A stretch of DNA of 64,000 nt from assembly GCA_964358855.1 (NCBI GenBank), contig CAYHQQ010000004.1, positions 1-64,000 on the forward strand, read 5' to 3'. The first letter of the stretch is position 1, and each line of letters starts with the position of its first letter. Made by a program: the position numbers and the translations under genes. Shown here piece after piece: positions 26,531-36,516 of the stretch. Below the pieces are notes generated by a model that saw only the letters and a program-made list of their open reading frames with translations, ran no database searches and was not told the DNA's origin. Source of the stretch: UBA2396 sp038042175 (lineage in GTDB: Bacteria > Planctomycetota > Phycisphaerae > Phycisphaerales > UBA1924).

Positions 26531-28018
26531 ATGAATCAGCGACGAACAGGCCGGTTCGGTCAACGCGCCATCGCCATGGGCGAGACCCCTCGTTGCGGGC
26601 GTTTCGGCCTGTTGGCCGCGGGAACGATGGCGATTGCTCTGGCTGGGTGCCAAGCTCCGCCAGACGCCGCATCGACCTCTGAGCGGGCGATTGCGGAGGC
26701 GGTCGGCCTCGGTGAACCCGTGACTTTTCGTGCGGTTGGACCTGAGGGCGGCCCAGTAGACGAACCGGGCGGGTCGGGAGCAACGCTGACGCTCTCCGAA
26801 GCCGTGCGTCGCGCGGTGACCACGGACCCCGGGCTCCAAGCAGCGATGGCCCGCATCCGCATCGCCGTCGCCGATTCGGATCAGGCGCGACTGCTCCCGA
26901 ACCCGGTGCTGAACGTCGTCCTCCGCTGGGGCCCGGGCGAGCCGCAGATCGAGGCGTCGCTTGCCCAAGACTTCGTCCAGGCACTCCAGATCCCTCGGCG
27001 GGCCGGCGCGGCGGACAACCGCCTGCGGCAAGTCGCTGCCGACGCGGTCACGGCGGCACTGGACGTGACAAGCGAAGTGCAGGAGCGATACACGGCCGTC
27101 CAGGCATCGGCGGCGCTCGTTCCTCTGCTCCAGGAGCGGCTTTCCCTGATCGAAAGGCTGGTTGCGACCGCCAAGTCCCGCCTCGATGCCGGAGAAGGCA
27201 CCCGGGCGGACGTGGCGACGCTGAACGCGCAGCGTGTGGAACTGCTGGTCGAAATCGATGGCGTCCGGCTCACGGAGCGCGAGGAACGCCTGAGGCTCGC
27301 CCGTCTGATCGGCGAGCCCTCCGCGGCCGCGACCTGGACTCTCGACGCGTGGACGTCGCCATCGATCGGCGATCAACCCGAGGCGTCATGGGTCGACGCG
27401 GGGCTGCAACATCGGCCCGAGGTCCAAGCGATCGCGTGGCGCCTCAAGGCCCTTGGGGACGACGAAGCGCTGGTGAGTCTGCTGCCGTGGGAGGGCGCGA
27501 GCGTCGGGGTCGACGCCACTCGTGATGATGACTGGGCTGTCGGGCCATCGGTCTCGACGCCCATCCCCGTGTTCGACATGGGCCAGGCCCGCCGCGCCCG
27601 GGTGACGGCGGAGCAGATTGAAGCCCGTCACGATCTGACGCTCGCCCGGCGGAAGATCGTCGAGGAGGTCCGCGTTGCGTTCCAAACGCTGGCCGCGAGC
27701 AAGTCGAACCTCTCTCGAATCCAGAACGAGCTTATCCCCCTGCAGCAGCAGCGTCGGCAACTGGCCGAGGATGCTTACCGAGCCGGACAGACGGACGTGA
27801 CGCCGCTCTTCCTCGCGGAGCAGGATCTGCGCGTAGCCCAAGCGCAATCCATCGAGGTGGAACGTCAGGCCGCCAGCGCGCTCGTTCGCCTCCAGCGGGC
27901 CGTGGGCGGCCCGGGAGTCGCGGCGTCGATGGCGCACTCACCCACACCGCCCATCCCGCCGCCCGCAGCGACCGACGCAGCACGTCAACCCGTTTCGTCC
28001 GCTCACCGCAACCCCTGA
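26531..28018 (+). CDS. TolC-family outer-membrane efflux lipoprotein (CzcC type)
   Basis: 495 residues. The lipobox AIALAGC is preceded by a long, basic n-region, so the real start may be the ATG at 26576. It has two TolC halves: ATLTLSEAVRRAVTTDPGLQ opens the first and AYRAGQTDVTPLFLAEQDLR ends the second. It is the outer channel of the third tripartite system. The C-terminal 40 residues are Pro/Ala-rich. 42 bases separate it from the adaptor gene. Confidence 0.88.
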   Translation: MNQRRTGRFGQRAIAMGETPRCGRFGLLAAGTMAIALAGCQAPPDAASTSERAIAEAVGLGEPVTFRAVGPEGGPVDEPGGSGATLTLSEAVRRAVTTDPGLQAAMARIRIAVADSDQARLLPNPVLNVVLRWGPGEPQIEASLAQDFVQALQIPRRAGAADNRLRQVAADAVTAALDVTSEVQERYTAVQASAALVPLLQERLSLIERLVATAKSRLDAGEGTRADVATLNAQRVELLVEIDGVRLTEREERLRLARLIGEPSAAATWTLDAWTSPSIGDQPEASWVDAGLQHRPEVQAIAWRLKALGDDEALVSLLPWEGASVGVDATRDDDWAVGPSVSTPIPVFDMGQARRARVTAEQIEARHDLTLARRKIVEEVRVAFQTLAASKSNLSRIQNELIPLQQQRRQLAEDAYRAGQTDVTPLFLAEQDLRVAQAQSIEVERQAASALVRLQRAVGGPGVAASMAHSPTPPIPPPAATDAARQPVSSAHRNP

Positions 28019-28060
28019 GACACGCACCGCCGGGCCCGTGCCGGCGTTGAGGTAGACACC

Positions 28061-29404
28061 ATGAACACACCCCGTCTGAAGCAACCACATCCGATTCACT
28101 GGCTTAGCACCGGGAGCGCCGTCCTGTCGCTCCTGGCCCTGTGCGTACTTGCCGGGTGCAAGAAGCACACCGAGGGTGACGGCCACGACCACGCACCCCC
28201 GAGCAAGCAGACCGCGAAGGCGGACGAGCACGCCGGGCATGACCACGGCGCCACTGAAGAAGAGCACACCGACGAGGTGAAGCTCGCTGCCGACGCCATC
28301 GAGCGGTACGGCGTGAAGGTCGAGGCCGCGCAGCTGTGGGTGCTCAAGCCCACGGTGGTCACTCCTGCCCGCGTGGCGTTCAACACCGAGGCGATGGCGC
28401 ACGTCGGCTCTCCGCTGCGTGGACGCGCGGTAGAGGTGAAGGTCAGGCTGGGCGACGTGGTCAAGGCCGGACAGGAACTCCTGATCGTCGAGAGCCCAGA
28501 GCTTGGCGAGGCCCAGGCGGACTTCCTCCAGAAGAAGACGGCGGTCCAGACCGCCGGGCCGGCCGTCGACCTTGCCAAGGTCGCCTGGGAGCGGGCGAAG
28601 GGGCTCTTCGAGCAGTCGCAGGGCATCTCGCTCACCGAGGTACAGCGGCGCGAGGCCGAGTACAAAGTGGCGATCGCAGCCGTGAAGGCGGCCGAGTCCG
28701 CCGCGATGGCCTCGGAGAACCGCCTCCACCTTCTTGGCATGAAGCAGAGCGAGGTCGTGACCCTGGAGTCGTCCGGCGAGATCGCGCCGCGCTACGCCAT
28801 CAAGGCGGCCATCGACGGCATGGTCGTGCAGCGCGAGGTCACGCTGGGCGAGATCGTCAACCCCGACCGCGACTCGCTGATGGTGCTCGCCGACACCCGG
28901 ACGCTCTGGGTGCTCGCGGATGTGCCGGAGGCCAAGCTCATGGGCATCGCCACCGGCGCCAAAGCGTGGGTCACGGTCGGCTCGGCGACCGGCGAAGGGG
29001 TACGCAAGTTCGAGGGCACCGTGGCGTTCATCGCCCCGCTGGTCGACCCGACAACGCGCACGGCCCAGGTGCGGATCGAGGTGCCGGTCGCGGAGCTGGC
29101 GCTCAAGCCCGGCATGTTCGCGCAAGCGGAGATTGTCCTGACTGCCCCCGACGGGCAGGACCCCGCCCCCGTGGTCGCCGTGCCCGATGAGGCCATCCAG
29201 ACGGTCGAGGGTGGCCCGGCGGTCTTCGTCCCCGTCCCCAACGAACCCAACACCTTCGCCAAGCGCGCCATCACGCTCGGCAAGCCCGTGGGCGGGCTTG
29301 TTCCCGTTACCAGCGGCCTTGTCGAAGGCGAGCAGTTCGTCATCGCCGGCACGTTCATCCTCAAGGCAGAGCTCGGCAAGGGCTCCGCGGCACACGAGCA
29401 CTGA
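28061..29404 (+). CDS. czcB: RND periplasmic adaptor lipoprotein (CzcB-like)
   Basis: 447 residues with lipobox (ALCVLAGC) followed by a His/Asp-rich segment (GDGHDHAPP, DEHAGHDHGATEEEH), as in CzcB-type adaptors for Zn/Cd/Co. The adaptor core shows the lipoyl half VKVRLGDVVKAGQELLIVES, a helical hairpin of about 90 residues, the second lipoyl half, the barrel (RTLWVLADVPEAKLMGI) and a C-terminal domain ending GEQFVIAGTFILKAELGKGS. GAGGT lies upstream of the ATG. It works with the flanking TolC and CzcA genes. Confidence 0.9.
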   Translation: MNTPRLKQPHPIHWLSTGSAVLSLLALCVLAGCKKHTEGDGHDHAPPSKQTAKADEHAGHDHGATEEEHTDEVKLAADAIERYGVKVEAAQLWVLKPTVVTPARVAFNTEAMAHVGSPLRGRAVEVKVRLGDVVKAGQELLIVESPELGEAQADFLQKKTAVQTAGPAVDLAKVAWERAKGLFEQSQGISLTEVQRREAEYKVAIAAVKAAESAAMASENRLHLLGMKQSEVVTLESSGEIAPRYAIKAAIDGMVVQREVTLGEIVNPDRDSLMVLADTRTLWVLADVPEAKLMGIATGAKAWVTVGSATGEGVRKFEGTVAFIAPLVDPTTRTAQVRIEVPVAELALKPGMFAQAEIVLTAPDGQDPAPVVAVPDEAIQTVEGGPAVFVPVPNEPNTFAKRAITLGKPVGGLVPVTSGLVEGEQFVIAGTFILKAELGKGSAAHEH

Positions 29405-29437
29405 ACCCCACGCCCCGACGCCGCAGAGGAAACACCC

Positions 29438-32400
29438 ATGCTTGAAGCACTGCTCCATTTCTCCATCAAGAACCGCTGGTTCATCGTGATCGTCACGGCC
29501 GTCGTCGCGGCGGTGGGCGTCTACAAACTGAAACAGCTCCCCATCGACGCCGTCCCCGACATCACCAACAACCAGGTGCAGATCAACGCCGTCGCGCCCT
29601 CCCTCTCGCCCTTCGAGGTTGAGAAGCAGGTCTCGTTCACGATCGAGAACGCGCTGGCGGGCATCCCGGGGTTGCAATCAACGCGCTCGCTCTCACGCAA
29701 CGGGTTCGCGCAGGTCACGGCGGTCTTCGAGGACGATGTAAACATCTACTTCGCCCGCCAACAGGTGGGCGAGCGCCTGGGCGAGGCCAAGGAATCGCTC
29801 CCGCCCGGCGTCGATCCCGTCATGGGCCCGATCGCCACGGGCCTGGGCGAGATCTACATGTACACCGTCGAGTACGAGCACCCGCACGGCAAGGGCGCAA
29901 CGGTCGTTGACGGCAAACCGGGCTGGCAGTCGGATGGCTCGTACCTGACCGCGGAAGGCCAGCGGCTCAAGACCGAGGTCGAGCTCGCCTCCTACCTGCG
30001 CGAGGTGCAGGACTGGATCATCCGGCCCCAGCTCAAGGGGGTCCGGAACGTCGCGGGCGTGGAGGCCATCGGCGGGTACGTCAAGCAGTACCACGTCCAG
30101 CCCGACCCCATGAAGCTCGTCTCCTACGGGCTGACGTTCCACGACGTGATCGACGCGATGGAGAAGAACAACGTCTCGACCGGCGCGGGCTACGTCGAGC
30201 ACAAGGGCGAGTCGTACCTGGTGCGGGCCACGGGGCGCATCCAGACCATCGAAGAGATCGAGACCATCGTCATCGGGAGCCGCAACGGCGTGCCGATCTA
30301 CGTGCGCGACGTGGTGGGCACCGGCGGCGTGGGCATCGGGCGCGAACTCCGCACCGGCTCGGCGAGTGAGAACGGGGAGGACGTGGTGGTCGCCACCGCC
30401 ATCATGCTCCTGGGCGCCAACAGCCGGACCGTCGCCGCCGAAGTGGACGCGAAGATGACCGTGATCCAGCGGTCGCTGCCGGAAGGAATCAAGGCCAAGA
30501 CCGTCCTGAACCGCACCAAACTCGTGGACGCGACCATCGCGACGGTGCAGAAGAACCTCTTGGAGGGCGCGATCCTCGTGATCGTGGTGCTGCTGCTGCT
30601 GCTCGGGAACTGGCGGGCCGCGCTCATCTGCGCTTCGGCGATCCCGCTGGCGATGCTCATGACCGCCACCGGCATGGTGCAGGGCAAGGTGAGCGGCAAC
30701 CTGATGTCGCTGGGGGCCATCGACTTCGGCCTGATCGTGGACGGGGCGGTCATCATCGTGGAGAACTGCCTGCGGCGGCTGGGCGAGGCGCAGCATCACA
30801 AGGGACGATTGCTCACGCTCCAGGAACGCCTGCACGAGGTGATGGTCGCGTCCAAGGAGATGATCCAGCCCTCGGTCTACGGCCAGGCGATCATCGTCAC
30901 GGTCTACTTCCCCATCCTCGCGCTCTCGGGCGTCGAAGGCAAGATGTTCCACCCGATGGCCCTGACGGTCATCTTCGCGCTCGTCGCGGCGTTCATCCTC
31001 TCGCTGACCTTCATCCCCGCGATGGTCGCCATCCTGATCCGCGGCAAGGTCACCGAGAAGGACATGTTCCTGATCCGCTGGGCCAAGGCCGCCTACGAGC
31101 CGGTGCTGCGGTGGTCGGTCAGACTCCGCTGGGCGGTGGTCGCCGCCGCGGTGCTGGCGTTCGTGGGCTCGGCTGTCCTGTTCACCCGCCTGGGTCAGGA
31201 GTTCGTGCCGACGCTCGACGAGAAGGACCTGGCGATGCACGCGATGCGCATCCCGTCGACCGGCATCACGCAATCGCAGGCGATGCAGTACGAAGTCGAG
31301 AAAGCAGTTGCGGGAATCCCCGAGGTGGCCTTCACCTACTCCAAGACCGGCACGGCGGAGATGGCGACCGACCCCATGCCGCCCAACGTCTCCGACACCT
31401 TCATCATCTTCAAGCCCAAGGACCAGTGGCGGAGCGAGGCGGAACTCGACCGGCTAATCGCCGAGAAGACCGAAGCGATGGAGAAGCTCGCCGCGCACGG
31501 CGATTCGCACGACGAACACGCAGGCGAGGGCGGCGAGGGACACGCCCACGAAGGCCCCAAGATCGAGGGGCACAAGGGCAAGCTCATCAAACTGATTGAA
31601 CTGACCGTCGCGACCGTGCCCGGCAACAACTACGAGTTCACCCAGCCCATCCAGATGCGCTTCAACGAGTTGATCTCGGGCGTCCGCGGTGACGTCGCGG
31701 TCAAGGTTTACGGCGACGACTTCGAGTCGATGGGCAAGACCGCTCAGCAGGTGCTTGCCGCGATCCAATCCGTGCCCGGCGCCGCCGATGCGAAGATGGA
31801 GCAGACCGAGGGGCTGCCCGTCATGACCATCGAGCCCGACCGGGCTGTGCTGGCCAGGTACGGCCTGAACGTGTCGGACGTGCAAGAAGTCGTCGCGGTG
31901 GCGATGGGCGGCCGCGAGGCGGGGCTGGTCTTCGAGGGCGACCGCCGGTTCGACCTGGTGGTGCGCCTGCCCGATGCGCTCCGCGGCAGGATCGACATGC
32001 TCGAACGCTTGCCCATCCCCCTTCCGCACGGGGGAGAAGAACCCTCCCAGCTGGTGCAGGTGGCCAGCGTCGACGGTGGCACCGGCCTGTTGCAGGGGCA
32101 GACGGAAATGGGCTTCGTGCCCCTGGGACTGGTGGCCAAAGTGGAGATCGCCGAGGGCGTCAATCAGGTCAGCCGCGAGAACGGCAAGCGGCGCATCGTC
32201 GTGCAGTCGAACGTGCGCGGCCGCGACCTCGGCTCGTTCGTAGCGGAGGCCCAGAAGGCGGTGGCCGAGATCAAGCTCCCCGCGGGTCAGTGGCTCGTGT
32301 GGGGCGGGCAGTACGAGAACCTTGTCGCCGCCAAGGAACGGCTTACGGTCGTCGTCCCGATCTGCTTCCTGCTGATTTTCCTGCTGCTCTTCGGCACGTT

Positions 32401-32995
32401 CAAGAGCGTCAAGTACGCGATTCTGGTCTTCGCCGCGGTGCCGCTGGGTCTGACCGGCGGGATCATCGCGCTCTGGTTCCGCAACATGCCGTTCTCGATC
32501 TCGGCGGCGGTGGGCTTCATCGCGCTCTCGGGCGTAGCGGTCCTGAACGGGCTGGTGATGGTCTCGTTCATCAACCAGCTCCGCCGCGAGGGGATGGGCC
32601 GTGACGTGGCGATCATCAAGGGGTGCCTCGTGCGCATCCGTCCGGTGCTCATGACCGCCATGGTGGCGTCGCTCGGCTTCGTGCCCATGGCGATCGCCAC
32701 CGGCACCGGCTCGGAGGTGCAGCGCCCGCTTGCGACGGTCGTCATCGGCGGCCTGATCTCCAGCACGCTGCTGACGCTGGTCGTCCTCCCCGCGTTGTAC
32801 CGAATCTTCACCGGCCGGGATGCCGAGGGCCGACTCGCCGCGGCGGTCCAGGAGTGGGAGAAGCCCGAGACAGGGCCTCTCGAAGTGAAACCCGAGGAGG
32901 TCGCCCCGGTCTCCGCTCCGGCCGCGCTCCCGCCTCAGGCCCCATCGACAGAACCCAACCCCAAGCCCGATTCGAAGTCCGATCCCAAACCATGA
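29438..32995 (+). CDS. czcA: CzcA-family RND efflux pump with His-rich insert
   Basis: 1,185 residues, longer than the usual 1,040-1,070. HME signature in TM4: DFGLIVDGAVIIVENCLRR. Two insertions account for the length. One of about 45 residues lies after MYTVEYEHPHGKGA in the first periplasmic loop. A His-rich one (HGDSHDEHAGEGGEGHAHE, about residues 687-710) lies in the second, just before the docking region near TQPIQMRFNELISGVRGDV. The C-terminal 60 residues are Pro/Lys-rich and cytoplasmic. The insert probably acts as a metal-collecting arm. GAGGAAA is upstream of the ATG. Confidence 0.92.
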   Translation: MLEALLHFSIKNRWFIVIVTAVVAAVGVYKLKQLPIDAVPDITNNQVQINAVAPSLSPFEVEKQVSFTIENALAGIPGLQSTRSLSRNGFAQVTAVFEDDVNIYFARQQVGERLGEAKESLPPGVDPVMGPIATGLGEIYMYTVEYEHPHGKGATVVDGKPGWQSDGSYLTAEGQRLKTEVELASYLREVQDWIIRPQLKGVRNVAGVEAIGGYVKQYHVQPDPMKLVSYGLTFHDVIDAMEKNNVSTGAGYVEHKGESYLVRATGRIQTIEEIETIVIGSRNGVPIYVRDVVGTGGVGIGRELRTGSASENGEDVVVATAIMLLGANSRTVAAEVDAKMTVIQRSLPEGIKAKTVLNRTKLVDATIATVQKNLLEGAILVIVVLLLLLGNWRAALICASAIPLAMLMTATGMVQGKVSGNLMSLGAIDFGLIVDGAVIIVENCLRRLGEAQHHKGRLLTLQERLHEVMVASKEMIQPSVYGQAIIVTVYFPILALSGVEGKMFHPMALTVIFALVAAFILSLTFIPAMVAILIRGKVTEKDMFLIRWAKAAYEPVLRWSVRLRWAVVAAAVLAFVGSAVLFTRLGQEFVPTLDEKDLAMHAMRIPSTGITQSQAMQYEVEKAVAGIPEVAFTYSKTGTAEMATDPMPPNVSDTFIIFKPKDQWRSEAELDRLIAEKTEAMEKLAAHGDSHDEHAGEGGEGHAHEGPKIEGHKGKLIKLIELTVATVPGNNYEFTQPIQMRFNELISGVRGDVAVKVYGDDFESMGKTAQQVLAAIQSVPGAADAKMEQTEGLPVMTIEPDRAVLARYGLNVSDVQEVVAVAMGGREAGLVFEGDRRFDLVVRLPDALRGRIDMLERLPIPLPHGGEEPSQLVQVASVDGGTGLLQGQTEMGFVPLGLVAKVEIAEGVNQVSRENGKRRIVVQSNVRGRDLGSFVAEAQKAVAEIKLPAGQWLVWGGQYENLVAAKERLTVVVPICFLLIFLLLFGTFKSVKYAILVFAAVPLGLTGGIIALWFRNMPFSISAAVGFIALSGVAVLNGLVMVSFINQLRREGMGRDVAIIKGCLVRIRPVLMTAMVASLGFVPMAIATGTGSEVQRPLATVVIGGLISSTLLTLVVLPALYRIFTGRDAEGRLAAAVQEWEKPETGPLEVKPEEVAPVSAPAALPPQAPSTEPNPKPDSKSDPKP

Positions 32996-33073
32996 GCGTC
33001 CGACGCGCCGGCGCGTGCCCGGCGATTTGGAATGCTCAGTCCGCGTCCGTGTCATCCAAAAAGGAGTCCATCC

Positions 33074-33364
33074 ATGTCCCACGCCAACCCTCGTTCCAAG
33101 TCTCTGTTCCTTGGCCTCGCCGCCGGCGTCGGTTTTACCGCCCTCGCCGCCGTCATGATGGGCCAGGGCGCTTCGCAGCCCGTCAAGAGCGAGCCGCAGT
33201 ACTTCGTGACGCCCGACGGCGAGGGCGCCCACCTGTGGGTGCGAGAGGGCACGAACCTCCGCGTCGTCGCTCACGGCGAGTGCAAGGAGTGCAAGGCGAA
33301 GGGCCACGACGACCACAAGGAAGGTGACGGGCACGATCATGGGAAGGAAACGCCCAAGAAGTAA
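33074..33364 (+). CDS. Small exported His/Cys-containing protein
   Basis: 96 residues. N-terminal hydrophobic segment (SLFLGLAAGVGFTALAAVMMG) as signal or anchor, then a short domain with HGECKECKAKGHDDHKEGDGH, a CxxC plus His cluster suited to metal binding. AAGGAG precedes the ATG. It is the first of three small genes between the czcA and zntA-like genes and overlaps the next by 26 bases. Family not recognised. Confidence 0.68.
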   Translation: MSHANPRSKSLFLGLAAGVGFTALAAVMMGQGASQPVKSEPQYFVTPDGEGAHLWVREGTNLRVVAHGECKECKAKGHDDHKEGDGHDHGKETPKK

Positions 33365-33719
33365 GCGTTCGCCTTCGCTGCGACCGCCCGCTGAAGGCGA
33401 GAGCGAGGGCGAGCGGGTCCGGCTGCGCCGAAACCGGCCGCTCACGTGGCGGTCCGCGCTCCCGCTGCTGGTCCCGCTCGCCCTGCTGGCGGTGGGCTCG
33501 GATGTGGCGCTCTATGGGTTTGTCAGCGACCATTACGCCAGGCATGGACACCTTGGCATTCGGCTCGACATTGCTGCGATGGCGTTTGGGTTCACTGGGC
33601 TGGCGGTCTATGCCTGCATCGCTGTCCGGAAGGAAGTGCGCAAAGGGTCGGGCGGGAGGCAGGCGGTCAAGCCGCCGGATGCCACCGCGAGGAACCGAGA
33701 ACGGAAGGAGCAGCAATGA
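33339..33719 (+). CDS. Small membrane protein
   Basis: 126 residues: a basic, polar first 40 residues, two hydrophobic segments (ALPLLVPLALLAVGSDVALYGFV and LDIAAMAFGFTGLAVYACIAV), and a basic tail. It overlaps the preceding gene by 26 bases and the following one by 4 (ATGA). A GTG at 33324 with AAGGAAG upstream is an alternative start. Role unknown; the context suggests an accessory of metal efflux. Confidence 0.6.
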   Translation: MGRKRPRSKRSPSLRPPAEGESEGERVRLRRNRPLTWRSALPLLVPLALLAVGSDVALYGFVSDHYARHGHLGIRLDIAAMAFGFTGLAVYACIAVRKEVRKGSGGRQAVKPPDATARNRERKEQQ

Positions 33720-34195
33720 GATCGACTACGCTTCGAATCTTCGGCTGGGCGGGCGCGCGGCTACTCGCGGCCGCGGCCCTTCTGGGAGGCTGCGCGAGCG
33801 GCAACGACCTGATCGCCGCGGGCTGGGTTACGGCCGAGCCGCGTGTCGATCGGGCCTTGCGGAAGCCGCCCGAGGTCTACGAAGACAAGGGCGATCTCGT
33901 CGTGTCGGGCCGCCTCGAACGCGGACTGCCCCGCGACCTCGCCGGACATATGGACGTGACTGTCATCGCTCCCGACGGAACGCTCGTGTACGACGCGCAG
34001 GTGAACTATCGTGCCGGCACGGTCTCGCCGACTGGTACGCCGACACCGCGGCACGGCTCGCTCCGCCGCGCGCACACCCGCTACGGCTCCTACGGCGTCT
34101 ATTCCGTTCGTTTCCCCGGACTCCCGCCCGAGGGCTCCGTGGTGAAGGTCAAGCACGACCCAGAGCCGCACTCACCCGGCACCCCGCGGCCCTGA
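33716..34195 (+). CDS. Small lipoprotein of unknown function
   Basis: 159 residues with a lipobox (AAALLGGC). The mature part is about 135 residues and reads like a small beta-rich domain (VVSGRLERGLPRDLAGHMDV, VTVIAPDGTLVYDAQVNYRA, YGVYSVRFPGLPPEGSVVKV). Such one-domain lipoproteins often accompany divalent-metal efflux operons. Co-translated with the preceding gene (ATGA) and 6 bases before the P-type ATPase start. Confidence 0.65.
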   Translation: MRSTTLRIFGWAGARLLAAAALLGGCASGNDLIAAGWVTAEPRVDRALRKPPEVYEDKGDLVVSGRLERGLPRDLAGHMDVTVIAPDGTLVYDAQVNYRAGTVSPTGTPTPRHGSLRRAHTRYGSYGVYSVRFPGLPPEGSVVKVKHDPEPHSPGTPRP

Positions 34196-34201
34196 GCACC
34201 C

Positions 34202-36442
34202 ATGCCCGAACCATCCCAGACAATCATCGGCGTCCATGAACTCGACTGCGCTGCCGAGGAGGCGGTCCTGCGCAAGGTGCTTGGCTCTGTGCCCGGCGTC
34301 AGGGCGGTCGAGTGCGACGTGATGAACCGCCGCGTGGTCGTCACACACGAGGGGGCGGACCCGGTCGAGCTATCGCGTGTCATCAAGGGCGCGGGTATGA
34401 CACCCGCCATTCCCATCCCGCCCCGGTCCGACGGTGCTCGCGCTGGAGGATCGGAGCGTGGCCCTGAGTCTGCTTCGGCCGGAGAGTGCGAGACCTGCGA
34501 ACCGGGCAGTCCCGCGACGGACCAACCCCACTCCGACTCACGCCCGGTTGCCACGCGCGTGCAGCTCGGCGCGCTGGGCCTTTCCGGCATCTTGGCGCTC
34601 GGCGCCGAAGTTGTCGCATGGGCGACAAAAGAGGAGGGGTCCTGGCCAGTCATCGCGATGGCGGTTGTATCAATCCTTCTCGGCGGGCTGCCCGTGCTCA
34701 AGAAGGGCCTCATCGCGGTCAAGACCTTCACGCTCAACATCAACTTCCTGATGACCGTCGCGGTGATCGGCGCGGCCGCGATTGGCGCGTGGCCCGAGGC
34801 CGCGATGGTCCTGTTCCTTTTCGCGGTTGCTGAGTTGATTGAGGCATACTCGCTGGAGCGGGCACGCAACGCCGTGCGCTCCCTGATGACGCTCACGCCC
34901 GATACAGCCAGCGTGAAGGCGGCGGACGGTTCGTGGGCCGAGGTCGCCGCGGCAGAGGTGGCCGTCGGTTCGACCGTGCGAGTCAAGCCCGGCGCGCGCA
35001 TCGCCCTCGATGGTCGCGTGACGAGTGGGGCTTCGGCCGTGGACCAGGCCCCGATCACAGGCGAGAGCATCCCCGTCGAAAAGACGGTGGGCGACCCGGT
35101 TTTCGCGGGCACGATCAATGGCAACGGGCTCTTGGAGTTCAACACCACCGGCGGAAAGGATGACACGACCCTTGCCCGGATCATCAAGACCGTGCAGGAG
35201 GCGCAGGGTCAGCGTGCGCCAACCCAGCGGTTCGTAGATTCCTTCGCGCGCGTCTACACGCCGATCGTGTGCGGGTTGGCAATGCTGGTTGCCGTCGTAC
35301 CACCGTTGCTCTTCCACCAGCCGTGGATGCCGTGGGTCTACAAGGCGCTCGTGCTGCTGGTGGTCGGGTGCCCGTGTGCGCTGGTGATTTCCACGCCCGT
35401 AACGATCGTCAGCGGGCTTGCGGCGGCTGCCAAACGCGGCATACTCATTAAGGGCGGCGTGTACCTGGAGCAGGGCAAAGCGATCAAGGTCGTAGCACTC
35501 GACAAGACCGGCACGATCACCGAAGGGAAGCCGAAGGTGACGGAGGTGCGCACGCTCGGCTCGCTCTCGCCCGACCAGATGCTCCGCCTTGCCGCCAGCC
35601 TTGACGCCGGGTCGGACCATCCGGTTGCCCGGGCGGTGTCCGCAGCATGGGACAGCGGGAGAGTCGAGGCGGTCGGCCCGCTCTTCAAGGTCGAGAACTT
35701 CACTTCGGTTCCGGGCCGCGGTGTGTCAGGGTCGATCGACGGAAAGACCTACTTCGTCGGCAACCACCGCTTCGGCCATGAGCGCGGCGTCTGCTCGCCG
35801 CAGGTCGAGGCCGTGCTTGGTGAACTGGAAGCCAAGGGGCAGACGACGATCGTACTGACCGATGAAACGACGGCGCTGGGGATTCTCGCGGTGGCGGACA
35901 CACCGCGCGAGACGAGCATCCAGGCGGTGCGCGAGCTTCACGAGTTAGGCGTCAGGACGATCATGCTCAGCGGCGACAATCAAACCACCGCGGAGGTGAT
36001 CGCCCGGTCGGTCGGCATTGACGACGCCCGAGGCGGTTTGCTGCCGGAGGACAAACTGAAAGCGATCAAAGAACTCGTCGCCAAGTACGGCGCCGTGGGG
36101 ATGGTGGGCGACGGCGTCAACGATGCCCCGGCGCTGGCGGAGGCGACTGTGGGCTTTGCGATGGGCGCGGCAGGAACTGACACGGCACTGGAGACCGCTG
36201 ACGTAGCCTTGATGAGGGATGACCTTCGTGGCGTTCCCGAGTTTCTCGCACTCAGCCGTCGCACCTCCGCGATCTTGGTGCAGAACATCTCTTTCGCGCT
36301 GGCGGCCAAAGCGGTGTTCTTCGTGCTCGCCGTAGTGGGCGTGGCCACGATGTGGATGGCCGTGCTGGCGGATGTGGGAGCGACGCTGGTGGTCATCGCC
36401 AATGGTTTGAGAGTGATGCGAGCGGCCCGGTCACGCCACTGA
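34202..36442 (+). CDS. zntA: Zn/Cd/Pb-type P1B ATPase (ZntA/CadA-like)
   Basis: 746 residues. An N-terminal HMA-like fold has lost the second cysteine of its CxxC (HELDCAAEEAVLRKV). A Cys/Glu segment (GECETCEPGS) precedes the first membrane span. Core motifs: ITGESIPVEK, CPCALV (C390, C392), DKTGTITEGKP at D434, SDHPVA, GDGVNDAPALAEA. The last span reads MWMAVLADVGATLVVIANGLR, with the aspartate that marks Zn/Cd/Pb (P1B-2) pumps. It delivers cytosolic divalent metal to the periplasm, complementing the Czc pump. It is the last cargo gene of island B, ending 75 bases before the right-end module. Confidence 0.93.
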   Translation: MPEPSQTIIGVHELDCAAEEAVLRKVLGSVPGVRAVECDVMNRRVVVTHEGADPVELSRVIKGAGMTPAIPIPPRSDGARAGGSERGPESASAGECETCEPGSPATDQPHSDSRPVATRVQLGALGLSGILALGAEVVAWATKEEGSWPVIAMAVVSILLGGLPVLKKGLIAVKTFTLNINFLMTVAVIGAAAIGAWPEAAMVLFLFAVAELIEAYSLERARNAVRSLMTLTPDTASVKAADGSWAEVAAAEVAVGSTVRVKPGARIALDGRVTSGASAVDQAPITGESIPVEKTVGDPVFAGTINGNGLLEFNTTGGKDDTTLARIIKTVQEAQGQRAPTQRFVDSFARVYTPIVCGLAMLVAVVPPLLFHQPWMPWVYKALVLLVVGCPCALVISTPVTIVSGLAAAAKRGILIKGGVYLEQGKAIKVVALDKTGTITEGKPKVTEVRTLGSLSPDQMLRLAASLDAGSDHPVARAVSAAWDSGRVEAVGPLFKVENFTSVPGRGVSGSIDGKTYFVGNHRFGHERGVCSPQVEAVLGELEAKGQTTIVLTDETTALGILAVADTPRETSIQAVRELHELGVRTIMLSGDNQTTAEVIARSVGIDDARGGLLPEDKLKAIKELVAKYGAVGMVGDGVNDAPALAEATVGFAMGAAGTDTALETADVALMRDDLRGVPEFLALSRRTSAILVQNISFALAAKAVFFVLAVVGVATMWMAVLADVGATLVVIANGLRVMRAARSRH

Positions 36443-36516
36443 AGCAGGTCTCGGTCGGCCAGGGTCCATGTTCAGATGGCGATCGGTGAAAGCGCAAAGA
36501 TGTCACGATGGTCATT

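Noticed and set aside
27938..33445. Several very long open frames on the minus strand opposite the czcB/czcA genes
   Set aside because: GC-rich codon use keeps antisense frames open; they have no motifs and mirror strongly supported genes.
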